A DNA stretch of 64,000 bases from Symbiodinium natans (lineage: Eukaryota > Sar > Dinophyceae > Suessiales > Symbiodiniaceae). Shown here one piece after another: positions 55,159-64,000 of the stretch. Position 1 is the first letter of the stretch, and the number at the start of each line of letters is the position of its first letter. The notes under the pieces are model-generated. The model was given only the letters and a program-made list of their open reading frames with translations. It was not told where the DNA came from and did not search any database. The stretch is taken from positions 368,287-432,286 of the forward strand of contig CAJNDS010002083.1 of assembly GCA_905221605.1 (NCBI GenBank), given 5' to 3'. Position numbers and translations under genes: made by a program.

Positions 55159-55782
55159 GGGGCGATAACGATGTGGAGACCCAGGAGTCCGGCCTAAGCA
55201 CCTCTCTCCCTGAGAGGCCCAAGTCTGCGACAAGGAACAAAAACTCGAATCATGCGCCGTTCGTGATGCGATTCCTGTTGCGTCTTTACGAGCATCTCAC
55301 TCTCTACATGGTGTCCGACCCTGTCTGCTTCGACTACTTTGGTTCTTTCACATCGAGTCAGAGCTCAAGTCCTTGGGAGCCACGCAGTGTCTGTTACAAG
55401 CGAACAGACGAAGGCTTTCGAGCGGGCGAGGCAGCAGAATAGTGTTCAAACGAACAAACCCTTGCAGGAATCAAACAATGAAGTCCATAGAGGGAACCCG
55501 GATTGAGGAGGTGGCTCTAGGTAGCTTGACGTACCTTTGGAGGAAAGCAAACATGCCATTCAAAATTTCCAATCCAAGGCCGCGGAGGGTACGCCCCGAC
55601 CTTACATGGGGCAGCTTGCCAAATCAGGGTCCTGTTTGGAGTTCCTGCACTCCAGTCGGGACCTGACGTCACCTGTGTGGCAAGCAACATGGGAATCAGG
55701 AAGCTGCTTTGCAAGTACTGTAGGCTCTTCAGTAGAACCGATGCGTGTTCAAGGCCCTTGCACTCCTTGGCTCGAACCCTGA
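55159..55782 (+). CDS. Hypothetical gene, two long exons
   Basis: Exon 55159-55442 follows ATCTTCAG|G and encodes GDNDVETQESGLSTSLPERP, FVMRFLLRLYEHLTLYMVSD, PVCFDYFGSFTSSQSS and ends at TAG; a donor may lie before the stop. A second open segment (about 55528-55782) encodes LDVPLEESKHAIQNFQSKAA, PRPYMGQLAKSGSCLEFLHS and SRDLTSPVWQATWESGS. Composition is natural; no family recognised. It lies just behind the ankyrin-family gene in the same orientation. Confidence 0.38.
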
Positions 55783-57865
55783 CCCGCTTCGAGGCGCGGC
55801 ACAGCGCTAAGTCTCGTGTTTTGGCTTCCCCCAAGGTGTGGGGGTTCTGGCAGTTGAGCTCTCATCAACAATGCGGGGCGAAGCATCTTTAGCGGGCTTC
55901 TTTCCGGGCAAGGGAGTCGGTGGCCCCTTCGTCCAGGACCTTTCTCACATTCTGGCCTGGACTTGCCGGGGCCTCAGGCCTTGTCAGGCCCTGTGGAGAT
56001 TGCGGTTTGGGTCTCTGTGCTGTCATGACAGGTTCGAGTCGTTTCTCTTCACCTCAAGGGTACCTCGCTGTGACTCAGCCCATCCGACCGACGGTCCCAA
56101 CAGCACTGCCCTACCGACCCTCCTGTCGACCTCCTTTGCTTTGATAGAGAATGGGCCGCCACTTCCTCGACACTCTTGGTTAGCCTCGTGTTATGAATGC
56201 GCGCCTTCCCTGAACCCTTACCTGGCTTTACCTGCAGCTCAAAATGCATCAATCTGCCAGTTAAACCGAAGCCCCAAAGCCCTACACCCCAACTCCAGGG
56301 GTCCACTACGCTAGCACCCGAAGATCCTAAGCTAAACGTTGAGATCTTGGGCGGTTCTCGGCTCGGAAAGGGCCCCGGCCCCCCTCCCACCCCCTCCGCC
56401 ATCGGGGCGGCGGGGGAACTCCGGCGGCTCACGTCTGTCGGGGCCTCTGAGTCGCTTTTCGATTTCATTCTCTGAAGTTGTACGGCTTTCGGGGCAGATG
56501 GCGTAGTAGTGTTTCGGCATTTGGGGGGGTCGAGAGGATCTCTGCACATAGGCTTGGGGCTGGAGTTTAGGTTCAGCCTGGGCCTTGTCACAACAGGCGC
56601 TTCCAACAGACAGTCCAAGGAAGTCTTGGCCAAAGTTCTCGCACCTCTTTGGGAGAAGCATGTTGTGTTGATTTGGAAGACTGGTGTCTGGTGCTGACAA
56701 GGAAGGAACTCAGAAATCTGCGAAGCGCTGCATTTCCTCGATCTCCCCAAAACAGGTGCCAGAAAACTAACAGACCAAGTCGCTGCCTCCCGCGGGGTTT
56801 AGTGGGGGAGGGGGGGGGTAATGGCTGTGTGAACAAAGACCTGCCTGAGGCCAACGTAGCATCGCCTCCGCAACGGCGAAATGGCATTTGACTCGGCAAT
56901 CAGGGCTCAGGTTCTGGAGGTTCTGGATATCCAAGCTTTGCGCCATGAGTGAGACCTGATTCGGCCAGCTCTGTAGCTCATGGTAGTTCCATAGGTGCGG
57001 GTTACAAGTCCTCTTGCTAGGCAGGCCCACAAAGCCTAAACCTTAACACGCAAGCAAACGTTTCGAGGGCTTTGGAATTGTGGTTTTTGACGGCTTTGAG
57101 GGCGTTTCGGGTGTCAGTGATTTAGCCAGGGTATGGGAGAATCGCCTTCAGAAATCCTAAACCCTAAGCCCTAAACCCCAAACCCTAAACCCTAAACCAT
57201 CTCAAGGCGCGGGTCCCTTGTGTACGCCTTCTGGCCTTGCTTCTATGGACTGCAATGGGGAGCCCCATTTCGAAGGCAGGTTGGCGAGTTGTGGATGACA
57301 AAGTTGCGGTTTGGGGTTGAGGGTTTCAGTAGGGTTCTAGGAACATTCTCCAGACAGGGCTTCAGCTTCGAGCGTTCAGGCGTTCAGGGACTCCGGCGAC
57401 CTGTTTTGGGCGGGGCTTTAGGCTTGGGAGCTTTTTCAAAAGTTTGGGTTCTGGAGACGTCGCCCGCAAGCTGACGAGATATGAGAGGTCATCTCCCTTC
57501 TCAGCGACATGGAGGCGGGGTGGGCTAAGAGATTGTAGCTCCGAGTCGTCTCAAAGGAGACAGGGAGACCTGAGGATTTTACAGACTCTCTCGGCATGTT
57601 CTGGAGCAAAGTTGTGAACTTTACTCGTAGCATGCGGCCGAACTTGTAGTACGGCGGTGCTGCGCAGGAGAAGGTTAGGAGAGAGGGCATTGCCACCGAC
57701 GAGGCAATGAAGGCCGTCGTTTCCTTGGTGTACCAAGTCATGAGTTGCTTGTTCAGCAGACCCCGAATCGCGGTGCGCACATCTTCGGAAATCTCTCTCA
57801 ACTGCTAACGGCAAGTCCTGATCCCTAACCGTCCTAATCTCGGCGGCCACAAACTTGCCTGCCAG
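55783..57865 (+). other. Region with weak exon candidates
   Basis: Possible + exons: about 56612-56697 (after AACAG; QSKEVLAKVLAPLWEKHVV, LIWKTGVW), about 57591-57650 (MFWSKVVNFTRSMRPN), and about 57668-57805 (after GCGCAG|G; EKVRREGIATDEAMKAVVSL, VYQVMSCLFSRPRI). A minus frame of similar length overlaps the last. A CCCTAAA tract lies at 57155-57203. No gene model is offered. Confidence 0.33.
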
Positions 57866-58089
57866 GAGAAGGAGATCTTCTGTGAGCGGAGAAACAGCGA
57901 CCTCAGCCTCTCAGATGCATGCACGGCATCTTTTGGGATTAGGATGAAGGTCAATGGAGTGTGGAGTTTACGAGTGGGGGGCCAAAATCCCTGATGGCAG
58001 GTTACTCGATCAAGAAGAACGAGGACTCGAAGGAGGAGCTGGAAGCCAGGCGGGGGAAAGTTGGCGATCCCGAGGTTCTGAATCCCTAG
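57866..58089 (+). CDS. Hypothetical exons, charged
   Basis: Exon 57866-57916 (CCAG|G acceptor preceded by C-strand-like sequence, GC donor) encodes EKEIFCERRNSDLSLSD. Another segment, 58001-58089 (GGCAG|G), encodes YSIKKNEDSKEELEARRGKV then GDPEVLNP and ends TAG. Phases do not join directly. Charged, helical composition would suit an upstream part of the coiled-coil gene at 60.7 kb, but that is speculative. Confidence 0.33.
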
Positions 58090-58738
58090 CGCGTCCCAAG
58101 CGCACGGACCCTGAGCTTCTAGAAAAAGTGCTTCTTAGCCGAGGACGCGCTTTCTCCCCCCCCCCTCCCCACCTCCAAAGCGCCTGAGGCGCTTGGAGCA
58201 TGTCTGCCCCAGGATCTCAAAGGCAGATTCTAAGCTTCAGACAGCCACCGACGACCTGCAGGATGGGGGGGTTATGTCCTTTTTTTCAGGGTTCAGGGGT
58301 TGAAGGCCTTCTGGTTTTTTTTGAGAAGCATCTTGATTCACCGTGGCTTGAAGACAGCTCGTGCGGTCCTTTGTTGCTTTGCTTGGGTGGCTCTTTGGGG
58401 TTAGTAGCGGTTACAATGGTAACGGTCAGTATCAGCTAGGGCAGGCTTCCACCTCCGTGAGTCTGTGGTTCCTGCGGTGCTGCTTGCCAGGAGGCGTTGA
58501 ACAACATGCAATCCTACCAGGCAAGGTAGAGCGCCGAGACTTTCGGGCGTGTTCGGCTGCTTTGGCAAACTCATGAAGAACCCTAAGGCCCGCGGGCTGC
58601 GCTTCATAAAGCTTCTGATACTAAAAGTCCAAAGCCCTGAACACGACTTAATCACACCAATTTGCGATTTATGAGATCAGTGAACGCCCATGAAGAAACA
58701 CTAAGTTGCAGGCTTGAGTTGCACTTAAGCTCGTTTCG

Positions 58739-59061
58739 ATGTCAGCATCGGTTCTAAATCCTGGGAGACCTCTGCAGCAGGTCAACCTTGACACGGCGGC
58801 CGACGTTCGCAGTCAGGAGGGGTGCGTACGGCAGGTATGGGGTTTCAAGCTTGGGGTGGCTTTATTGGAGAGTTGTTCCACACTAGGGACCCTTCTGGGG
58901 TGCACAAAATCCTACGTACCACAAAAGTACACCTACAAGGTGTACAAGACCCTACAATTAAGAGCAGCCCCCGCGTAGCCGTGGCAATGCGTGGGTGTTC
59001 TGAACATTCGTGGTGGAAGAGCACTTTACATGAGCCATGGCATGATGGCAGAGCAACCTGA
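58739..59061 (+). CDS. Hypothetical open frames
   Basis: Two overlapping + frames. One starts with ATG at 58739 (MSASVLNPGRPLQQVNLDTA, ADVRSQEGCVRQ). The other ends at 59061 (GFQAWGGFIGELFHTRDPSG, VAMRGCSEHSWWKSTLHEPW). They could be two exons of one gene joined between 58810 and 58900. No family recognised. Confidence 0.25.
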
Positions 59062-59353
59062 ACGCAACGCTCAGGCATCGTTTTTACCATACCCTTGAAG
59101 TAAAGCTGTCGTTTCCCAACCTTCCCAACCTTCCCCAGCCCTCCCCCTTCTCCAAAACAGAGAGATAAAGGCAGCAAGAAGAATCGTTGCCTCGGCCCGC
59201 CTACACACTGCCACCCTGCAGCAAAGCCAAAAAGCCGTAACCCCTACGACTCTTAAAGCTTTCCTTCAGCTGACCCAAAGAAGCCGCGCCGAAGCAGGAG
59301 AGAGGCGACTTCGAAGCAGCGCAGAAGGCCGGGGATCAGGGAAGTTAGGATGC

Positions 59354-59674
59354 TTGGAGGGCTTGGAGGGCTTGGAGGGATTGAACCTTCAACCCCAACA
59401 TGGAGCTGGTCTAGGGTCTAGGGGTCCAGAAACCGCAACAAAACCTAATGACTATCACATGCTAGCATGGGCCTCCGGGCGCATGCAAGTTGAGAAGTGT
59501 GGAAGTGCAAATGAGCAGGAATCCGAGGTGTTGGCGCAGCGCGATGCGTGTTTAGGGACAGCAAGAAAAGCAGCCAAATCACTCGGGAGTGGCTGCCGTT
59601 TTCTGTCTTTCGCTTGTTTCGCCTTGGCGGGAGCGCCGTTTCGAAAGAGGCCAGAACGCAAAAGCTTCGCGTAG
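59354..59674 (+). CDS. Hypothetical open frame, helical
   Basis: From about 59450 the frame reads HMLAWASGRMQVEKCGSANE, QESEVLAQRDACLGTARKAA and KSLGSGCRFLSFACFALAG, ending KSFA*. The first part (EGLEGLEG) is a GGCTTGGAG repeat. Might belong to the coiled-coil gene that follows; not shown. Confidence 0.28.
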   Translation: MEGLEGLEGLNLQPQHGAGLGSRGPETATKPNDYHMLAWASGRMQVEKCGSANEQESEVLAQRDACLGTARKAAKSLGSGCRFLSFACFALAGAPFRKRPERKSFA

Positions 59675-59959
59675 GGCACTACTGGATAATAACTCGCACC
59701 AGGTGCCATTACAGCAATGTCGGTTGGCATTGCGGTGAAAAAGTTCCGCGAAATGATTTTGCGATTGCTCAGTTTGGGCTTTGCAACTGCGCTGCTTTGG
59801 GGTTTGGCCTTCGGGGTTTCGGGCCTTTTTGGGCTGCTCTGCTTTGTGTTCCGGCCTGCATGGTCTTGCGGATTTTGGGGTTGCACTAAGGGTTGAGGGT
59901 TTCGGATTGTCGGACTGTGGGCCGGCGCCTAAGTCAACGGCTGCGGTCGCACATGCCCC

Positions 59960-60764
59960 CCCCCCATCCCCCCAAAGAAGAAAAACCATGAAAACGAAAC
60001 AGGGTGTACGAACGCACGTCTCACTTATCACTCTTCATTTTCTGAAAATGGCCAAGTAATTAATCCATACTAAACCAGATTCTGGGGGCTCGCCAATAAG
60101 GCCCATGAGGGACTGTCAGGGGGGGCATCTGGGCAGGCATTTTTGGTCCGCCTTAGGATCGGCTCCGTCAAGGTTTTGCCTTCAGGGGTGTTTAGGAGGT
60201 TAGGGCATTGTGAACATGGCTAAAGTTCGAGGGTCCGAGCCCCTGCTCCACATGGAACTTAGTCACATGGGTAGTTCGTCCTTTTTAGGGGGTTCTTATC
60301 TTATGGGTGCTGCGAGGGACCCAAAAAGGGGACCCTAGTTTAGAGAACTTTGAGAATAGGGACATACGTACACCCCCGCAGAAACCACAACAGAGGTTTG
60401 CTTGCCTGAGCCACCCCCTCGCCCTCGCCTCCTTCAGGTCCAATACAGGTTTGAGTTACGCTATGGGCCCATTTTATTCCAACATAGAATGATATAGAAG
60501 TACTGCAACAATAAGACCGCAATAATAACAGAACAATAGAAGCACATAATAAACATTAGAGCCTTAAGATGCCTTAAGCCTGACCTCAAAGCCTCCTGGC
60601 GAAGCCGTGAAACATCCACACGCGCAACAAACATAGGCGGCTTCGAGGTCTGCTCTGCTTCCAGGGATTTGTTGTCTTTAGGGCCTGTAGGGTTCGAAGT
60701 CCTGTCTCGGTGCTCCCCCTCCCCCCTTCTCGTAGGGCTTTCGGGTTGAGGGTTTGGGGCGTAG
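59960..60764. other. Spacer before coiled-coil exons
   Basis: No convincing exon; contains a C run at 59958-59966 and AT-richer sequence at 60460-60570. Confidence 0.45.
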
Positions 60765-63700
60765 GACTTGATGGAGACCATGGTGTCCCTCGAGCGTGCG
60801 GTGGATGCGCTGGAAAGGGAGGCGCTGCCGACACAACACGCCGGAAGTGTTCCAAATGTTGGGGTGGGTTTACAGTCGAAAGATCCTTAAACCTAGACTG
60901 TTTCATGGGCTTGGTTGGGTCTTTCGGGTTTTGCAGCCTGCCAGGGCGTATCGATTGCACCCTTTTTGCGCATCAAGGGGCCGATGTCGCGCATTGATGT
61001 GTTGGCCCCCGCCTGCGGCTCCATCGAGAACCTCTTTCCTCCCACAGTGGGGCGCACTCGAAATCCCCAAGAAGTCCCTCGAAAAACCCCCCCGAACACC
61101 ACCGCCCTAAAACCCTGCAGTGCAACCCCACAAATCTCGTGAAGCCTTGAAGCCTTAGAACTTAGAACCCTGGAGAAGGCTGCGAAAGGCTCTTCCGCGG
61201 CACTGCTGCAGGTACAAAAGGCCCAGGGGTTTAGCTCCGGATTCGGGCTTTGAGGCTGGAGGGCTTCAGGATTCGGGGTGTCTTGGGGGTAAGGGGAAAG
61301 AATCGACTCGGGCTTTTGGACAGGATTTTGGTTTTAGTTTTGGGTCGCTCCTGTCAATGTGCTCCATGGTCACGAGCGGGCTCTACACGGCTTGTTCATA
61401 GAGAGAGCCTTGTGGCGTAAGCCCACCAGAGTAGAAGCCACGCTTGCCCCCAGTGCCTCTGCTCCCTGCCTCTTCTCGTGCGGCACAGAGAGTCAGAGAG
61501 GCCCCAGATGTCCTGGCCGCCATCAACGTGATGGTTTCTGGAGCCATGATTGGCTCAGCGGCTTGACGAGAGAGCCCCCTCAACTTTCACTGAGGGTTTA
61601 AGTTAGGGCGCCCTTTGAGGAAGGGCTCCCATGTTGGGCTCTTGCACTTTGTTTGTTTCCTCAAGGCTGACGCCGACGGCTGCCTCCTCAGTGATCGCGC
61701 CTTGCGCAGATGCCTGCGACCCTTAATCCTACAGCTCTGAGGGCTAAGAATTACGCTACAGTGTCATTAGCCCTTGTCGTCTGCATTGGTCAGAATGATG
61801 TTAGTGTTAAAGGCTTGACGGCCTTCCTGCAGAGCGGGGGCGGAGACGAGGCTCCGGGAAAGATGTTTGAAGCTGAAAAGTTAAATGTTATTTACCGTGC
61901 CTGTTGACTGTGATTCTGCTTGTAGAAGGCAAGGACTTTCCAGCATAATGTGTCCTTGCTTCCCCTGGCGGCTGGAAGCCCAAAATCCTGCACTCTTCCG
62001 GAGGTTGATGAGCTGCAAGCTCCAAGCCCGGCCGTTTACGAGAGCAAGAGCGGCAGCATCGCCGCCCTCTCGGAAGATCTCTGAATTCCCTTTTCCCATG
62101 CGATCAGGCTTCTGACAGGCTCTTCCAGGAGGGTACCTACCATCTGAGAGTGTACGATAACAAGGAACCCCTAATATAGAACCCTCAAATAGTCGGATCC
62201 CCCTATCAGATATTAAAGATGGGGCCAAGCTGTCATGAAACTTGCCACCCCCGCTGATTTTCCTAAACCGCCATCTCGGATCTGAGGTCGAGATGCTGGA
62301 GGACATGCAGGATAAGGCGAAGTCCGAGCTGAATGGGCTGCGGCAGAAGGAGGCCGAGACCTGGGAAGGGGCTGCCGAAGTAGCTCATGAACCTAGCAGA
62401 AGCGGCAGGGTTCCACGATTTTTGAGGTTGGCCCTTTTCTAGGGCCTTAGAACCTTTAGGATCTGGGAGCCCCAGTTTCTCAACGGAGCCGACGCAGTGT
62501 GTTCCTCCATTCGTAGGTCGGAGGGCACCGGCACCTACCCCGACGGATCTAAGCCGAGAGGAGACCGCCAAGCACAGCTTCGCCATGATGCGCCAGTCCC
62601 TCGAAGGGCAGGTGGCCTTCGCGCAGGAGGAGGCATGGGGGGTGTGGGGTTGGGGGGGCCCACAGTGTGTGGTTGCAGACTCTAAAGTCAAAACTGGGGC
62701 CCCAAAGCTTGTCGCCGTGTGGCATTTCGCGCACCCGTGCAAGAGTCGAAGCCTTCTGGCGCAATCTTCAGCCCGCTTTTGGGTTGAGGGTCTGGTCAAC
62801 TGTTTGTTCACTCTCCCCGCCTGCAACGACCCCAGCCCGTCATCCCCTTCAGCCCCGCCATCCAAGTTAGGGGCTTCATGAACCTAACCCCGAAATCCCG
62901 AAACCGACAGTACCCCTCCAGGTCAGGAAGCTAAAGGCTCAACAAGCGGAGCTCCAGACAACCAAGTCTACCGCGCAGAAAGACCTGGAGGCCCTTTGGG
63001 ACTTAGGGTGCGGAGGTTAGAAGGGATGCAGGGATTTGAGGGTTCGGCAAGCAAGCTTGCAGTCGGATGAAGTGCGCCTAGCTGGGATAGCCCTCTCAGC
63101 TGAATCTCGCAATCCGAGCATCTGTTTAATTGGTGCCCCCCCCCCCCCCCCCCACCGCAATGAGAAAGGCAGGGCGCCGCAGCAATGTATTGACTCTCGA
63201 TTAAAAACAATAGGGAAAGATGTGTAGTTTCACCGATCCAAACTGCAGCTCAGCGAACAAAACAAGAAGCCTGCGAACAGATTTTTGAACCACCCCGGAA
63301 AATGTTCTTTAAATGTGGTGGTACTTCCCCATACGAAAACCCCCCGCAATGGAAAGTAGTCTTGCCGCCGGATTTTCGACGAACAAAAATCTTTAAATGT
63401 GGAGGTATGAATTAAACAGATGCTGGGATAAGTGCTGAGCCACTGTGCTCCTGCATGGTTGGCGTGGTTGAGGGCCTGTTTAGGGTTGAGTTGAGGTTTG
63501 AGACAAGTATAATCGGTATAGCCGAATGCCTTTTCAAAACGTACCCCCCCCCCCCCCCCCAAAAGGGATTAAAATGAACCGTCGTCAGCACAAGATTGCA
63601 CACTCAGTAAGTAGACCAGCAGCGTTTCCGAAACTCAGCTCGACAGCCCCCGAATCGAGCAACATCAAGTCAAGCCGAGACGAATCCCTCAATCCCTGAA

Positions 63701-63990
63701 ACTCAAGCCCCCCTAAGTCGCTGAACCTCCACCATCCCGAAGCGCCTCAATCCTAAACCGCCTAAGCCCTAATGTACGGGTCGGAAGAATTACTAATAGC
63801 ATTCCCTTAGGGTTCCTTTATCATTTACACTAAAAAAACCCCCCCAAAACGGTATTCTGTTTCCTTCAGGTCCCTATGTTACGCAGATTCAACCCATGGC
63901 ATCCTCGAGCCCGATAAGCCGAAGTGCAGGAAGCCAGCTCGGACCTCCAGTCTGACAAGAAGGACGCGGTCGAGCTCTTAAGCCTAAGGG
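60765..63990 (+). CDS. Dinoflagellate coiled-coil protein, internal exons; runs off window
   Basis: Nine small exons joined by phase: 60765-60821 (DLMETMVSLERAVDALERE), 61179-61220 (AAKGSSAALLQVQK), 61501-61560 (APDVLAAINVMVSGAMIGSA), 61666-61678 (13 bases), 61813-about 61850 or 61871 (LTAFLQSGGGDEAPGKMFE), 62287-62352 (VEMLEDMQDKAKSELNGLRQ), 62561-62632 (ETAKHSFAMMRQSLEGQVAF), 62922-62990 (VRKLKAQQAELQTTKSTAQK) and from 63930 (EASSDLQSDKKDAVELL). All have AG|G acceptors and nearly all GC donors. The order LERE, GG..LLQ, L..I..MV...I.SAD, LTAF.QS, LEDM..KA, AKH.F.M..QSLE matches a coiled-coil family I recognise from dinoflagellates; its function is not known to me. Both the start and the end are outside what is visible. 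Confidence 0.8.
63778..63845. repeat. Dispersed repeat family B, copy 3
   Basis: GGGTCGGAAGAATTACTAAT, then AGCATTCCCTTAGGGTTCC and a short C run: the most diverged copy. Lies in the intron just before the exon at 63930. Confidence 0.65.
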
Positions 63991-64000
63991 TTCTGGTAGG

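Noticed and set aside
57436..57801. Minus-strand frame of 121 codons with a hydrophobic segment
   Set aside because: Minus orientation is against the rest of the window, and + segments with AG|G acceptors overlap it; not decidable, so not annotated as a gene.
1..64000. Spliced-leader gene or relict leader (ends ...TTTTGGCTCAAG)
   Set aside because: Searched by eye; only partial matches such as GCTGCTCAAG (about 7906, 54098) were seen. tRNA and rRNA genes were not recognised either.
1..64000. CRISPR array
   Set aside because: No regular short repeat with unique equal-length spacers; the tandem arrays here are satellites.

Overview
This window looks like nuclear DNA of a core dinoflagellate. 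The grounds are: telomere-type TTTAGGG/CCCTAAA tracts scattered through the whole window; very small exons separated by introns that mostly start with GC (sometimes GA or GT) and end in AG followed by G; and gene families typical of dinoflagellates (PPR proteins, a large ankyrin family with an ISHQW...WYDYFSCPQ head, cysteine-rich CCxSWCYV proteins, and a coiled-coil family with a LERE/LTAF.QS/LEDM layout). I cannot name the genus. All genes I can support lie on the + strand.

Layout. 0-15 kb: short exons of several genes of low to moderate confidence (an ML/NPC2-like lipid-binding exon pair at 1.3-1.7 kb, a membrane protein at 4 kb, a disrupted PPR gene at 8.6-9.9 kb, an unknown multi-exon gene at 10.5-12.7 kb). 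15.46-25.56 kb: a 10.1-kb repeat block with 34-bp terminal inverted repeats and a 10-bp target-site duplication. It holds AT-rich CCCGGG palindromes, a CATC minisatellite, a 200-235-bp tandem array that reverses orientation near its right end, and a nested 2-kb element. 26-39 kb: an unknown acidic-protein gene, a gene of repeated cysteine modules (29.99-32.97 kb), and a Thr/Pro/Arg-rich, membrane-anchored, EGF-ending protein gene (33.4-36.8 kb). 40-48 kb: a tail-anchored exon, a well-supported SMAP/AGD-type ArfGAP gene (41.3-44.4 kb) and smaller exon groups. 50-55 kb: a PDZ protein and the ankyrin-family gene. 60.7-64.0 kb: a coiled-coil gene running off the window end.

Two themes link the window. 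First, several introns that can be placed with confidence begin with G-strand (TTTAGGG-like) sequence and end with C-strand (CCCTAAA-like) sequence. Exons therefore sit between complementary telomere-like arms, and the introns are potential long hairpins. Second, several miniature and large inverted-repeat elements, some with 7-10-bp target duplications, have been inserted into introns and spacers. Exon ends were found by eye from splice motifs, reading phase and family fit; the many hypothetical exons are given with low confidence because convincing-looking open frames also occur inside the ArfGAP introns.
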